A stretch of 64,000 nucleotides of DNA, from the NCBI RefSeq assembly GCF_001653795.1, contig NZ_CP011514.1, forward strand, positions 5,758,420 to 5,822,419, written 5' to 3'. The notes under the pieces are model-generated. The model ran no database searches. It was not told the origin of the DNA and was given only the letters and a program-made list of their open reading frames with translations. The position numbers and the translations under genes are program-made. The stretch comes from Mitsuaria sp. 7. GTDB taxonomy: Bacteria > Pseudomonadota > Gammaproteobacteria > Burkholderiales > Burkholderiaceae_C. Shown one piece after another: positions 16,412 to 26,197 of the stretch. Position 1 is the stretch's first letter. Each line of letters opens with the position of its first letter.

Positions 16412-18573
16412 CCCTGCCGACCCGAACCGCCACCGCGCCTCCCGCGGTGGTCAATACCGCGTTCCTGCCGTTGATCGACGGCCTGCAGGAGGGGGTATGG
16501 CTCGTGGATGCGCGCACCCATTGCGTCGTTGCAGTCAACCGCGCGTCGCAGCAGTTGCTTGGGTTGCAGGCCAAGGATCTGGTTGGAAGCAGCGTCGAAT
16601 CGCTGGCGTCGACGCCGGAGGATGCGCTGTTCTGGATGGACGCCGCGATCGGTCGCCGCGAGAGCCTCCACACCGACACGATGATGCGCCACGCCGACGG
16701 CCGCATGCTGTGGATATCCCGCCGGATCAGCCATGTCGCGCAATCGCAGGGCGATGGTTTGTGGCTGATCGCGATGCGCGACCAGACCCTGCAGCGCCAG
16801 CACGATGAGGAACGCGAGACGCTGCTCGCTGAACTGCGCGCCACGCTCGAATCGACCGCGGACGGCATCCTGGTCACGGACCTCGCCGGCCGGATCCGCA
16901 GCTTCAACCAGCGGCTGGCGTCGCTGTGGGGTATCCCCGAGGACCTGCTCAACGACCGCAACGACGACGCCGTCCAGGCGTGGATGCGGCGAAGCGTGGT
17001 CGACGGCGCCGCCTATGCGATGCGGCTTGGCGCCATTCAGGAATCGCCGTTGCTGCACACGAGCGACAACCTCAAGCTGATCGACGGTCGCGTGCTGGAG
17101 CGCGTGTCGCTGCCGCAATGGAGCCGGGGCCGGCCGATCGGTCGCGTCTACTCGTTCCGCGACCTCAGCGAGAAGCTTGCTGCGCACCAGCGCATCGAGG
17201 AGCTGTCGCACAACGACATGCTCACCGGGCTGCCGAACCGCCGCGCGCTGATGGAACGCCTCGACTACGCGCAGGCCATGGCCCGCCGCGAGACGACGCC
17301 GTTCGCGCTGCTCAACGTCGACCTCGACCGCTTCAAGCAGATCAACGACACGCTGGGTCACTCCTACGGCGACCGCGTCCTGAAGGAAGTCGCGTTGCGA
17401 CTGAAGGAGTCGCTGCGCGAGGTCGACACCGTCGCGCGGCTTGACGGCGATGAGTTCGCACTGCTAATCCACCAGGCGGACGCTCGCGGCGCCGAGCACG
17501 CGGCGCGGCGCGTCCAGGAGGCGATGTCGCGGCCGTTCTGCTTCGACACGCTCAGCTTCACGGTCACCTGCAGCACCGGCATTGCCCTGTTCCCCGGCGA
17601 CGGCGCCAGCGCCGAAGAGCTGTTGGCCAGTGCCGAGCGTGCGATGCATTGGGTCAAGGAGAGTGGCCGCAGCGCCTTCCGCTTCCACCAGCCACGCAAG
17701 GACGTAGACCTGCTGTCGCGCATGCGGCTCGACCACGCCATGCGACAGGCACTGCAGGAGCATGAGTTCCGCCTGCATTTCCAGCCGCAGGTCTCGCTGG
17801 AAACCGGTGAGCTCGTCGGCGCCGAAGCGCTGATCCGCTGGCGCGATCCGCTGCGCGGAGACGTGCCGCCGTCCGAGTTCATCCCTGTGGCCGAGGAGAG
17901 CGGGTTCATCATCGCGATCGGCCAGTGGGTGCTGCAGCAGGCGGTGGCGCAGGCCGCAGCCTGGCTCAAGAAGGGCTTGCGCGTGCCGGTTGCGGTCAAT
18001 GTGTCGGCGCTGCAGTTCCAGCAGACGCAGTTCGTCGAGCAGGTCGCGCAGGCCCTTCGTGCCTACGATCTGCCGCCGTCGTTGCTGGAGCTGGAACTCA
18101 CGGAGTCCGTTCTGCTGCGCGATGCCGAAGAGGCGCTGCATCGGATGGAGGCGCTGTCGGAGCTCGGCGTGCTGATGTCGATCGACGATTTCGGGACCGG
18201 CTATTCCAGCCTCGGCTATCTGAAGCGCTTCCCGATCCAGCGTCTCAAGATCGACCGCAGCTTCGTCAAGGGGCTGCCAGGCGACGCAAGCGATGCCGGT
18301 ATCGTCAACGCGATCGTGCAGATGGGGCGCGCGCTCAATCTGAAGGTGATCGCCGAAGGCGTTGAAACCGACGCGCAACGCGATTTCCTCGCGCGCTGCG
18401 GCTGCCACGAATACCAGGGTTTCCTGTGCGCGCCCGCGCTCGAGACGCGGGCCTTCGAGGAGCGTCAGGTCCAGATCGCCGCACAGGCTGAAGCCGGCAA
18501 GCTGGCGCGTCAGCAGGCCGCCTCCGCGCCGCGCGCCGTGCGCGCCTCCGTGCACCTGCTCCGCGGAGGCTGA
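16408..18573 (+). CDS. PAS-GGDEF-EAL cyclic-di-GMP turnover protein
   Basis: Protein of 721 aa with PAS sensing segments (about residues 10-260), then GGDEF and EAL domains. The synthase signature reads DGDEF (346-350), with the first Gly replaced by Asp. The EAL domain looks complete: E473 in EALIRW, NVS, ELTES, DDFGTGYSSLGYL, LKID, AEGVE and YQGF. Hydrolysis of cyclic-di-GMP is therefore the safest activity; synthesis is uncertain. The GTG start overlaps the preceding stop (GTGA) and has GGGGAGA upstream. No membrane segment is seen, so it senses in the cytoplasm. Confidence 0.9.
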   Translation: MTLPTRTATAPPAVVNTAFLPLIDGLQEGVWLVDARTHCVVAVNRASQQLLGLQAKDLVGSSVESLASTPEDALFWMDAAIGRRESLHTDTMMRHADGRMLWISRRISHVAQSQGDGLWLIAMRDQTLQRQHDEERETLLAELRATLESTADGILVTDLAGRIRSFNQRLASLWGIPEDLLNDRNDDAVQAWMRRSVVDGAAYAMRLGAIQESPLLHTSDNLKLIDGRVLERVSLPQWSRGRPIGRVYSFRDLSEKLAAHQRIEELSHNDMLTGLPNRRALMERLDYAQAMARRETTPFALLNVDLDRFKQINDTLGHSYGDRVLKEVALRLKESLREVDTVARLDGDEFALLIHQADARGAEHAARRVQEAMSRPFCFDTLSFTVTCSTGIALFPGDGASAEELLASAERAMHWVKESGRSAFRFHQPRKDVDLLSRMRLDHAMRQALQEHEFRLHFQPQVSLETGELVGAEALIRWRDPLRGDVPPSEFIPVAEESGFIIAIGQWVLQQAVAQAAAWLKKGLRVPVAVNVSALQFQQTQFVEQVAQALRAYDLPPSLLELELTESVLLRDAEEALHRMEALSELGVLMSIDDFGTGYSSLGYLKRFPIQRLKIDRSFVKGLPGDASDAGIVNAIVQMGRALNLKVIAEGVETDAQRDFLARCGCHEYQGFLCAPALETRAFEERQVQIAAQAEAGKLARQQAASAPRAVRASVHLLRGG

Positions 18574-18709
18574 GTCGCACCGCGTCGCCGGCGCATCGGG
18601 ATCGACCCGGGGACCGGACCGGGCGGGGGGTCGGGAGACCTCTCCACTGCCGGTCGCGCGAGGGCGGCACAATGCGTCGATGGCCGCCGTCGACGGCCGG
18701 GAGACAAGC

Positions 18710-19033
18710 GTGCTGTACAAGTTCAAATCGAAGGCAGGGGCTGACGTCATCATGTTGGCAGCCCATGGCGATCAAGCGCTGCAGGCCCTGGGCCGCGGAC
18801 CCGCGCCCCAGGGAATCTTCCAGGCGTCGGATCTGTCCGCGCTGATCTCGCAAGGCGAGGCGGCGATCGCGGACGAACAACGGGCGTTGGATCGTGCCGC
18901 GGAGGAGGCCCAGGCCGAGGATCGCAAACCTCCGCCTAAGCCCGAAGTGACGCTGCGCCAACGCCTGTGGCCGCTGCTGGAGTTGATGCGTGCCGCGCAG
19001 GCCGCCAACACGGACGTGGTCTGGGGCGTCTGA
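18710..19033 (+). CDS. DUF1840 domain protein
   Basis: Small cytoplasmic protein of 107 aa beginning VLYKFKSKAGADVIML, a conserved N-terminus of the DUF1840 family found mainly in Betaproteobacteria. The centre is rich in Glu and Ala and probably helical. The GTG at 18710 is chosen because the family starts at this residue and GGGAGA precedes it; an ATG 30 bases upstream is in frame. Function is unknown. It abuts the phosphatase gene without a gap. Confidence 0.8.
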   Translation: MLYKFKSKAGADVIMLAAHGDQALQALGRGPAPQGIFQASDLSALISQGEAAIADEQRALDRAAEEAQAEDRKPPPKPEVTLRQRLWPLLELMRAAQAANTDVVWGV

Positions 19034-19711
19034 GTGGAGTCGACCCTGATCCTGGCCATCCGGCACGGCGAGACAGCCTGGAACCGTGAAGGTCGCCTGC
19101 AAGGTCACCTGAACCTGCCGCTGAACGCACGGGGTGAGCGCCAGGCCGAGCGGCTCGGTGCCGCGCTGGCCGACCAAGCGATCGACGCGATCTATGCCAG
19201 TGACCTGGATCGCGCTGCGGTGACGGCCCGGCATCTGGCGGCGCCACACGGACTCGAGGTGCGCCATGACGAGCGTCTGCGGGAGCGCGCCTTCGGCATC
19301 CACGAGGGCAAGCTCTGGACCGAGATCGAGTCAGGGTTCCCTGAGGACGCACTGCGCTGGCGCCGGCGTGACCCCGACTTCGAGCCGCCCGGTGGTGAGA
19401 GTCTGATCGCGCTCTATGACCGCTGCATCGCCGTCGTGTCCGAGCTGGCCACGGCACATGCGGGGCAGACGATCGCGATCGTCGCGCATGGCGGGGTGAT
19501 GGACTGCCTGTACCGTGCCGCGACCCGCATCGATCTGCAGGCGCCGCGCAGTTGGGTCCTCGGCAACACGAGCGTCAACCGGCTGCTGCATTCCCCGCAG
19601 GGGTTCAGCCTGGTCGGATGGAACGACGATCAGCATCTGCAAGGCCTGGCGCTGGATGATCCAGGCGTGCCGGGCTTCATGCCCGCCGTGGTCGCGACCG
19701 CCAAGGCCTGA
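19034..19711 (+). CDS. Histidine phosphatase family protein
   Basis: Phosphoglycerate-mutase-like phosphatase of 225 aa. The phospho-accepting His is H11 in IRHGETAWN, the likely proton donor Glu is E84 in RLRERAFG, and the second His is H152 in VAHGG. It starts with GTG immediately after the preceding TGA, so translation is probably coupled. The lack of the long insert of true glycolytic mutases suggests a phosphatase, for example of the GpmB/CobC type. The substrate cannot be assigned. Confidence 0.87.
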   Translation: MESTLILAIRHGETAWNREGRLQGHLNLPLNARGERQAERLGAALADQAIDAIYASDLDRAAVTARHLAAPHGLEVRHDERLRERAFGIHEGKLWTEIESGFPEDALRWRRRDPDFEPPGGESLIALYDRCIAVVSELATAHAGQTIAIVAHGGVMDCLYRAATRIDLQAPRSWVLGNTSVNRLLHSPQGFSLVGWNDDQHLQGLALDDPGVPGFMPAVVATAKA

Positions 19712-19794
19712 ACGCGGGATCGCCGGCTCCCAGGAGGGCCGGCGGCCGCCGACATCGACAGAAGCGCCGCATCGAGCGCTCATCGAGGAGACAC

Positions 19795-20871
19795 ATGACC
19801 GACGCACAGATCATCGTGCTGGCCACGCCGGTGTTTTTCGCCCTGATCGGGCTTGAGTACTGGATCGGGCTGCGCCGCGGCCGCAATACCTATCGCCTGA
19901 ACGACGCGGTGAGCAGCATCGCGCTGGGCATGCTCAGTCAGGTGGTGGGCGTGCTGACCAAGCTTTTCACGCTGGGCATCTACACCTGGGTCTTCGAGCG
20001 GGCCGCGTTGACCCGCCTGGACGCGGGCGCCTGGTGGGTCTGGCTGCTGGGGCTGCTGCTGTATGACTTCCTCTACTACTGGCACCACCGGCTCGGCCAC
20101 ACGACCGCGCTGCTCTGGGCCGCGCATGCCGTCCACCACCAGAGCGAGGACTACAACCTTTCCACCGCGCTTCGCCAGACCGGCAGCGGTTGGCTTGTCG
20201 GCTGGCTCTTCTACCTGCCGATGGCGATCCTCGGCTTCCCGCCGCTGGTCTATGCGGTGGTCGCGCTGATCGACCTGCTCTACCAGTTCTGGGTGCACAC
20301 GCAGCAGATCGGAAAGCTGGGCTGGTTCGATCGCTGGTTCTGTTCGCCGTCCAACCACCGCGTGCATCATGCCGTCAACGATCCCTATCTGGATCGCAAC
20401 TACGGCGGAATCCTCATCGTCTGGGACCGCCTGTTCGGCAGCTTCCACGAGGAACTGGATGGCGAGCCCTGCGTCTACGGCACGCGCGATGCGCTCCAGA
20501 GCTGGAACCCCTGGACGGCCAACGTCCAGGTCTACGCCAGGCTCCTGGCCAAGACGCGACGCACGACGCGCTGGCGGGACAAGTTGCGCCTCTGGTGGGA
20601 GCCAGCCCACTGGGAGCCGGGATTGGGTGCCCGCATAGCGCCCGGATACGACCCCCATGCAAGGCCGCTGTTCGACCCGAAGGTCGCGTCCTCGCACGCC
20701 TGGGCGGCGGGGGTGATGTTCCTCCTGCTGCTCGGTGCGGTCGCGCTGTTCCTCTGGAACGCCCATCGACTGGGCCCGATCGAGCAGATCGCCGTCCTCG
20801 CCGCACTGCTCGCGGGACAGGTGCTGACGGCCCGCCTGTTATCACCCACGAACCCTCTGGTTCACCCCTAA
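19795..20871 (+). CDS. Sterol desaturase family membrane hydroxylase
   Basis: Integral membrane di-iron enzyme of 358 aa. The His clusters of the fatty acid hydroxylase superfamily are visible: WHHRLGH, HAVHHQSEDYN and HRVHHAVNDPYLDRNYGG. Four or more membrane segments surround them, plus two at the C-terminus. GAGGAGAC lies just before the ATG. Such enzymes hydroxylate or desaturate lipids; the substrate here is unknown. It stands alone, upstream of a porin on the same strand. Confidence 0.85.
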   Translation: MTDAQIIVLATPVFFALIGLEYWIGLRRGRNTYRLNDAVSSIALGMLSQVVGVLTKLFTLGIYTWVFERAALTRLDAGAWWVWLLGLLLYDFLYYWHHRLGHTTALLWAAHAVHHQSEDYNLSTALRQTGSGWLVGWLFYLPMAILGFPPLVYAVVALIDLLYQFWVHTQQIGKLGWFDRWFCSPSNHRVHHAVNDPYLDRNYGGILIVWDRLFGSFHEELDGEPCVYGTRDALQSWNPWTANVQVYARLLAKTRRTTRWRDKLRLWWEPAHWEPGLGARIAPGYDPHARPLFDPKVASSHAWAAGVMFLLLLGAVALFLWNAHRLGPIEQIAVLAALLAGQVLTARLLSPTNPLVHP

Positions 20872-20925
20872 CGGGGAACTGTTGCAATTTTGCGTCGGGC
20901 GTTATGGGTGCGTGCAACGCACTTC

Positions 20926-20931
20926 TATACT
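20926..20931 (+). promoter_or_regulatory. Possible -10 element of the porin promoter
   Basis: TATACT matches the sigma-70 -10 consensus at five of six positions and lies 67 bases before the porin start. The -35 region upstream (TTATGG, 18 bases away) is a weak match, so this is a candidate only. Confidence 0.35.
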
Positions 20932-20997
20932 CCGCACACCTTGCAGTAAAGCCATTGAGCCAGACCGGCTGAAACCTCCAACTGGATGAAGGTGGGT

Positions 20998-21954
20998 ATG
21001 AAAAAGATTGCATTCGCTGCGGCCATCGCGGCCCTTTCCGCTCCCGTGTTCGCGCAGAGCTCCGTCACGCTCTGGGGCCGTATCAACACCTCGGTGGAAA
21101 GCATCAAGACCGGCAATGCCGACCGCGTCGCCTCGGTGATCAACAACAACTCGCGTCTTGGCTTCAAGGGCACGGAAGACCTGGGCAGTGGTCTGAAGGC
21201 CAGCTTCGCGCTGGAACATGGTCTGAACTCGGACGACGGTCGCGCCACGAACCCGACGGCGTTCTGGAATCGTGAAGCCAGCGTGCAGCTGGCGGGCGAT
21301 TTCGGTGCGATCCGTCTGGGCCGCTGGACCCCGGGCTCGTACTATGCGACCGCCGACTACGTGTCGATGCACAACCACGATACGGGCACGTCGGAAGACA
21401 AGCTGTACTCTGGCGCCGGTTTCACGCAGACCAACAAGGTCGGCTACTTCACGCCGAACATCAGCGGCTTCAACGCTGAACTCGCGCTGCACGCCGGTGA
21501 AGGCGTCGATGAGCGCGGTTATGACCTCGCCCTGAACTACGACCAAGGTCCTCTGCACCTGGGCGCTGGTTACAGCAAGCAAGGCTCGGCCAAGCAGTAC
21601 GCGTTCCGCGGCCTGTACGAACTGGGTGCCTTCACCTTCGGCGGCTACGTGCAGCGCGAAGAGTCGGGCAGCCCGCTGACCGCTGGCGGCAAGGACAGCC
21701 GTTGGATCGGCCGCGCCGCTGTGATGTACACGCTGGGTCAATCGGAATTCCACCTGAACGTCGGTGGAACCAAGGCTGGCGCTTACTCGTTCAACAATGG
21801 TCAGAACGGTGGCAAGCAGTACACGATTGCCTACAACTACAACCTGAGCAAGCGCACCAAGGTCTACGCGTTCTACACCGCCGTGGACGCCACTACCGCG
21901 AACAAGGTCAACGACCTGAACTCGTTCGCCCTGGGCATCCGCCACAACTTCTGA
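20998..21954 (+). CDS. Gram-negative porin
   Basis: Outer-membrane beta-barrel porin of 318 aa for passive diffusion of small solutes. The signal peptide is MKKIAFAAAIAALSAPVFAQ; the mature protein begins SSVTLWGRINTSVE and ends in Phe (RHNF), as barrel proteins do for assembly. SRLGFKGTEDLGSGLKASF is the conserved early strand pair of Burkholderiales porins. It is somewhat shorter than the usual 350-390 aa. The ATG at 20998 (GGTGGG upstream) gives a clean signal peptide; an in-frame ATG four codons earlier exists. Codon choice is more biased than in its neighbours, as expected for high expression. Confidence 0.9.
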   Translation: MKKIAFAAAIAALSAPVFAQSSVTLWGRINTSVESIKTGNADRVASVINNNSRLGFKGTEDLGSGLKASFALEHGLNSDDGRATNPTAFWNREASVQLAGDFGAIRLGRWTPGSYYATADYVSMHNHDTGTSEDKLYSGAGFTQTNKVGYFTPNISGFNAELALHAGEGVDERGYDLALNYDQGPLHLGAGYSKQGSAKQYAFRGLYELGAFTFGGYVQREESGSPLTAGGKDSRWIGRAAVMYTLGQSEFHLNVGGTKAGAYSFNNGQNGGKQYTIAYNYNLSKRTKVYAFYTAVDATTANKVNDLNSFALGIRHNF

Positions 21955-21973
21955 TCTTCAGATCACGAAGCAG

Positions 21974-21999
21974 AAAGGCGCTCTTCGGAGCGCCTTTTT
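21974..21999 (+). terminator. Porin terminator
   Basis: AAAGGCGCTC (21974-21983) pairs with GAGCGCCTTT (21988-21997) around a TTCG tetraloop and runs into T. It begins 20 bases after the porin stop, a strong factor-independent terminator. Confidence 0.92.
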
Positions 22000-22048
22000 C
22001 GTTGTTGCGGCGGTGGCGCCAAGCCCGTTGTCCACGAGCCCGTCACCT

Positions 22049-23113
22049 TCATTCGAGGTCGAACAACCGTCCCGCCTGCTTCGGCGGCGCGACGCCGAGG
22101 TGGCGATACGCCGCCAGCGTGGCGATCCGACCGCGCGGTGTGCGCTGCAGGAAACCCTGCTGTATCAGGTAGGGTTCGATCACGTCCTCGATGGTGCCAG
22201 GCTCTTCCCCGATGGCGGCTGCGACGTTGTCCAATCCCACCGGCCCGCCGTCGAAGCGGTGCACCACCGCTTCCAGCAACTTGCGGTCCATCAGGTCGAA
22301 GCCCAGCGGATCGACGTCCAGCATCGCCAGCGCCTTCTCCGCAATCGTGCGCGTGATGGTTCCGTCCGCCTTCACGTCGGCGTAATCGCGGACGCGGCGC
22401 AGCAGCCGGTTGGCGATACGAGGCGTGCCGCGCGAACGCCTCGCGACTTCGAGCGCGCCTTCCGGATCGATAGGCGCGTTGAGCAGCGCCGCAGATCGGG
22501 TCACGATGCGCTGCAGTTCATCAGCGGTGTAGAACTCCAGGCGCGCGACGATGCCGAAGCGGTCGCGCAGTGGATTGGTGAGCATGCCGGCGCGGGTGGT
22601 CGCCCCCACCAGCGTGAACGGCTGCAGATCTAACTTGATTGACCGAGCCGCCGGACCCTCGCCGATCATGATGTCGATCTGGTAGTCCTCCAGTGCCGGG
22701 TAGAGGATTTCCTCGACGACTGGCGAGAGCCGGTGGATCTCGTCGATGAACAGCACGTCGTTGCGTTCGAGGTTGGTCAGGATCGCCGCGAGGTCCTTGG
22801 GCTTCTCCAGCACCGGGCCACTGGTCTGACGCAGGTTCACGCCCAGTTCAGCAGCGACGATGTGGCTCAATGTCGTCTTCCCCAGGCCCGGCGGTCCGAA
22901 CAGCAGCACGTGGTCCAGTGCCTCGCGACGCTTCTTCGCAGCACCGATGAAGATCTCCAGCTGTTCCCGCGCCTTGGTCTGGCCGACATACTCGTCGAGC
23001 AGCTTGGGACGCAGCGCGCGTTCGATCGCGTCCTCGTTCGGCGACGCGGGCTGTGCACTGATCAGGCGGGCCTGCTGCGGCGCGGGCGTGAAGTCGTCGG
23101 TCTGGATGCTCAT
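22049..23113 (-). CDS. ruvB: Holliday junction helicase RuvB
   Basis: AAA+ motor of the RuvABC branch-migration complex (354 aa). Walker A GPPGLGKT is at 73-80 and Walker B with DEIH at 124-127. [30 protein letters not shown] and [19 protein letters not shown] are diagnostic. The C-terminal winged helix follows ([14 protein letters not shown]). It is 28 bases downstream of ruvA, so the two form an operon. ruvC is not in the window. Confidence 0.98.
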   Translation of the reverse strand: MSIQTDDFTPAPQQARLISAQPASPNEDAIERALRPKLLDEYVGQTKAREQLEIFIGAAKKRREALDHVLLFGPPGLGKTTLSHIVAAELGVNLRQTSGPVLEKPKDLAAILTNLERNDVLFIDEIHRLSPVVEEILYPALEDYQIDIMIGEGPAARSIKLDLQPFTLVGATTRAGMLTNPLRDRFGIVARLEFYTADELQRIVTRSAALLNAPIDPEGALEVARRSRGTPRIANRLLRRVRDYADVKADGTITRTIAEKALAMLDVDPLGFDLMDRKLLEAVVHRFDGGPVGLDNVAAAIGEEPGTIEDVIEPYLIQQGFLQRTPRGRIATLAAYRHLGVAPPKQAGRLFDLE

Positions 23114-23141
23114 GTTGGGAGGGTACGCCGCGCGCGTGGTT

Positions 23142-23711
23142 TCATGACAGGTGCTTCATCGCCAGCTTGATGCCTTCGCTGACGCCGATGTCCGGCGGCA
23201 GCGTCTTCAACGCGATGCCTGCTTCCTTCTCGCTGTAGCCCAGCGCGACCAGGGCCTGCAGGATGTCAGCCTGCGCGTCGTTGGCCACGGAGACCGGCTG
23301 CGACAGGTCCGGGCTCAGCTTGCCCTTGAGCTCCAGCAGCAGCCGCTCGGCGGTCTTCTTGCCGATGCCCGGCACCTTCACCAGCCGGCCGGCTTCCTGC
23401 TTGGACACGGCCTGCGCCAGATCCCCGACCGACATGCCCGACAGCAGCGAGAGTGCCATCTTGGGGCCGACGCCGCTGATCTTGATCAGTAGACGGAAGG
23501 TGCTGCGCTCCTCGGCGGAGAGGAAGCCGAAGAGGACGTGTGCGTCCTCCCGGATGCTCAGGTGCGTCAAGAGCGTCGCGCGTTCGCCCAGGCCCGGCAG
23601 GTTGAAGAAGGTGCTCATCGGCACGTCGACTTCATAGCCGACACCTTGGACATCGATGAGGATCTGCGGGGGCGATTTTTCCGCGATGACGCCGGTGAGC
23701 TTGCCGATCAT
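23142..23711 (-). CDS. ruvA: Holliday junction DNA-binding protein RuvA
   Basis: Junction-recognising subunit of RuvAB (189 aa). The N-terminal OB fold starts [12 protein letters not shown], followed by tandem helix-hairpin-helix motifs ([18 protein letters not shown] and [19 protein letters not shown]) and the C-terminal domain that binds RuvB ([12 protein letters not shown]). Length is normal. It is the first gene of the ruvAB pair. Confidence 0.98.
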   Translation of the reverse strand: MIGKLTGVIAEKSPPQILIDVQGVGYEVDVPMSTFFNLPGLGERATLLTHLSIREDAHVLFGFLSAEERSTFRLLIKISGVGPKMALSLLSGMSVGDLAQAVSKQEAGRLVKVPGIGKKTAERLLLELKGKLSPDLSQPVSVANDAQADILQALVALGYSEKEAGIALKTLPPDIGVSEGIKLAMKHLS

Positions 23712-23821
23712 GGCCGCGGATTATCCGCGTTCGGCAGCGATCCGACGGCGATTTGCTGGATGTTTGTCCAGTATTTTCCCGAGGCGCGCGACCGCCCCTC
23801 GAGATCCCGTGCTCAAAGCGT

Positions 23822-24475
23822 TCAGTTCCTGCCGAACAGTCCCAGGCGCTGGGCTTCCAGCGCGGCCTCGGCACGCGAGCTCACGTTGAGCTTGCGGTAG
23901 ATCTGCTTCACATAGTCGGCGATGGTGTGACGCGACAAACCCAGCTGCACGCCGATCTCGGGCAGCGTGAAGCCCTTGGCGACGCGCAGCAGCACTTCCG
24001 TTTCGCGGTCCGTCAGGGACACCTCATGCAGCACCTGTGCGGCCTGGGGCCGGCGTTGCGACGTGAAGTAGGCGATGACCTTGCGCGCAATGGACGGCGA
24101 CAGCGGCGGCTCGCCCTGGCTGATGCGCTGGAGCTGCTCGACCAGCAGTTCGCGCGACTGTTCCTTGAGCAGATAGCCGAAGGCACCAGCCTGCAGGGCA
24201 GGGAAGAGATGTTCGTCGTCGTCGTGGATGGTGACGATGACCGATTGGACTTCGGGCTGCTTCTCGCGCAGCGCGGAGATCACGTCGACGCCGGAACCGT
24301 CAGGCAGGCCCAGGTCCAGCAGCGCGAGCGTGAAACGCTGCGAGTTGACCTGCTGCAGCGCGTCCTGCACCCGCGAGCATTCAGTGACGACCGCGTTGGC
24401 GAACACCTGTTTGACCAGGACCTTGAGCCAGGCGCGGATTTCGGGAATGTCTTCGAGGAGCAGGATGTGGTTCAT
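23822..24475 (-). CDS. NarL/FixJ family response regulator
   Basis: Response regulator of 217 aa. The receiver has acidic residues E8/D9, phospho-acceptor D54 in LLDLGLPDG, T82 and K104. A LuxR-type helix-turn-helix follows (about 155-205: TDRETEVLLRVAKG...LGLSRHTIADYVKQIYRKL). The partner kinase lies 152 bases upstream on the same strand. Target genes are unknown. Confidence 0.92.
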   Translation of the reverse strand: MNHILLLEDIPEIRAWLKVLVKQVFANAVVTECSRVQDALQQVNSQRFTLALLDLGLPDGSGVDVISALREKQPEVQSVIVTIHDDDEHLFPALQAGAFGYLLKEQSRELLVEQLQRISQGEPPLSPSIARKVIAYFTSQRRPQAAQVLHEVSLTDRETEVLLRVAKGFTLPEIGVQLGLSRHTIADYVKQIYRKLNVSSRAEAALEAQRLGLFGRN

Positions 24476-24598
24476 GGCGCGGATTCTTGCTCAGGATTGT
24501 CATGCGGGCGGAGTGCTCGCTGACTTCCTGCAACGGTACGGCTTTCTGGAGGGGCTGACCATCCTGATCTACGCCGGACTGTGGTGCAGGCGGCAATG

Positions 24599-24629
24599 GA
24601 TCACGCGGGATCGCGATCAGCGCGTGATC
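24599..24629 (-). repeat. Hairpin at the kinase stop codon
   Basis: GATCACGCG (24599-24607) is a perfect 9-bp inverted match to CGCGTGATC (24621-24629), and the loop contains the palindrome GATCGCGATC. It overlaps the kinase stop codon and lies before the response regulator gene, so it could reduce or protect the downstream message. No T run follows. Confidence 0.5.
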
Positions 24630-26106
24630 AAAGTGGGATCGTGAGCCGGATGACGGTGCCCCAGCCGGGTCCGGATTCGACCAGGCATTGCCCATGCATC
24701 TGCTTGGCCCGGGCCTTCATGCTGGCCATGCCGTGTCCCTTGTCCAGGCGACCTTCCAGCTCCAGAGGAATGCCCTGGCCGTTGTCCTGGATGACCACCG
24801 AGAAGTAGCCGTCCTGCGCCGAGCAGCTGATCACGCAATGCGTGGCGCCGCTGTGCTTGATGATGTTGCTGACCGATTCGCGCAGGATGCGCGTCGTCTG
24901 CACGTAGGCGCGCGCGGGGAAGGTGTGCTCGATGTCCTCGGCGGGCGATTTCCACTCGGCCAGGATGTTGGCCTGGGCCAGGCGCGAGACCACCTCGGCG
25001 CGCCAGTCTCCCAGCGCGTCCAGCAGTTGCACCGGCTTGCCGGTCAGGCCGCGCACCGACAGCCGCATCTCCTCGAGCGCTTCGCGCGCGAGCGTGGAAA
25101 TCCGGTCCGACTCGCTGGTATGGACGATGGTCAGCAGCTTGGCGCCCAGGTCGTCGTGGAGATCGGCGGCGATGCGCTTGCGCTCGCGCTCGGTGACCTG
25201 CTCCAGCTTGGTTTCCGCGACCTGATCGAAATGGCGCTCCAGTTCGGCGATGCGTTCCTGCAGGCGAAGCTCGCCCTGCAGGACCGCAAGCTCGGACTGG
25301 GCGAGCGCCCGGGCGAATTCGCGCACGCGATGCAGGCCCAGTCCCAGCAGACACAGCGGTCCGAGGATGCCGGCCAGACCGCTGCCCGGCAACATCCAGG
25401 CCGCGAGCACCGCGAGCATGCCGAAGCCGATCAGCACGCCGCTGAGGATGAAGTCGGATTGCGGATAACGCTCCTCCAACGTCGGAAGGAACATGTCCTG
25501 CCACAGATGCCAGAGGTGCCAACCCATCGCGACCAGCAGCTGCGCGCCCAACCACCAGAGAGCGAAGGTGGCGACGCGTGTCGCCGGCACCGGCAGCAGC
25601 AGCGCCGCGGGAAAGATCAGCGCCTGGGCCAGCAGGGCACGGTGCATGCGGCGATCGCGCCGCCGCATCCGTCGCATCAGGTAATGGACGGCGCACCACA
25701 GCAGCCACGGCGCGAGGATCACCGCGATCCCGGTGCGCCACGACAACAGGGGCGCGAGGCCGACGGTGATGACCCATCCCGGCATCAGCACGAGCAGCCA
25801 TCCGATGTGGCGTTGGGCACGGCGTTGCCAGATCAGCAGGCCCAGCACGAAGGCCATCAGCACCATCGCGGATTGCAGACCGTAGGCGAGCTGGGGCGCG
25901 AGGCGCGTCCACAGCGCGGCGAATGAGCCGGCGGTGACGCCGTCCGCGCCGGCGACCGCCGCGCCCGCCACCTGCGCGAGGCAGACCGGCACGGCCAACG
26001 ACAGCGCGACGGCGGCGCCGTACGCCGCAGGCCTGCTTCCCCCTTGCGCCGGCACGGCATCCCTGTGGCCGGCAGCGTCTCCTTGTTGTTCCGTGGTCCG
26101 GTGCAT
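24628..26106 (-). CDS. Membrane sensor histidine kinase, DesK/NarX type
   Basis: Sensor kinase of 492 aa. The N-terminal half has about seven or eight hydrophobic segments and no obvious periplasmic domain. A coiled coil leads to HisKA_3 with phospho-accepting H317 in [10 protein letters not shown]. The ATPase domain is intact: N-box [14 protein letters not shown]1 DNGQGIP, G2 [11 protein letters not shown]. It should phosphorylate the NarL-type regulator downstream. The start is uncertain: ATG at 26106 and GTG at 26145 both lack a clear ribosome-binding site. The signal is unknown. Confidence 0.9.
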   Translation of the reverse strand: MHRTTEQQGDAAGHRDAVPAQGGSRPAAYGAAVALSLAVPVCLAQVAGAAVAGADGVTAGSFAALWTRLAPQLAYGLQSAMVLMAFVLGLLIWQRRAQRHIGWLLVLMPGWVITVGLAPLLSWRTGIAVILAPWLLWCAVHYLMRRMRRRDRRMHRALLAQALIFPAALLLPVPATRVATFALWWLGAQLLVAMGWHLWHLWQDMFLPTLEERYPQSDFILSGVLIGFGMLAVLAAWMLPGSGLAGILGPLCLLGLGLHRVREFARALAQSELAVLQGELRLQERIAELERHFDQVAETKLEQVTERERKRIAADLHDDLGAKLLTIVHTSESDRISTLAREALEEMRLSVRGLTGKPVQLLDALGDWRAEVVSRLAQANILAEWKSPAEDIEHTFPARAYVQTTRILRESVSNIIKHSGATHCVISCSAQDGYFSVVIQDNGQGIPLELEGRLDKGHGMASMKARAKQMHGQCLVESGPGWGTVIRLTIPL

Positions 26107-26197
26107 GGGGGGCGATTGTGCAGGCGCAGCAAGCGCGCGGGGCACCGGCGCGCGACAATACCGCCCTCAACCCCCCTGAATACGGAGCCTTCTCCGC

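Noticed and set aside
24381..24695. A 104-codon minus-strand frame in the gap between kinase and regulator
   Set aside because: It overlaps both genes, has no ribosome-binding site at its likely start and reads as low-information sequence.
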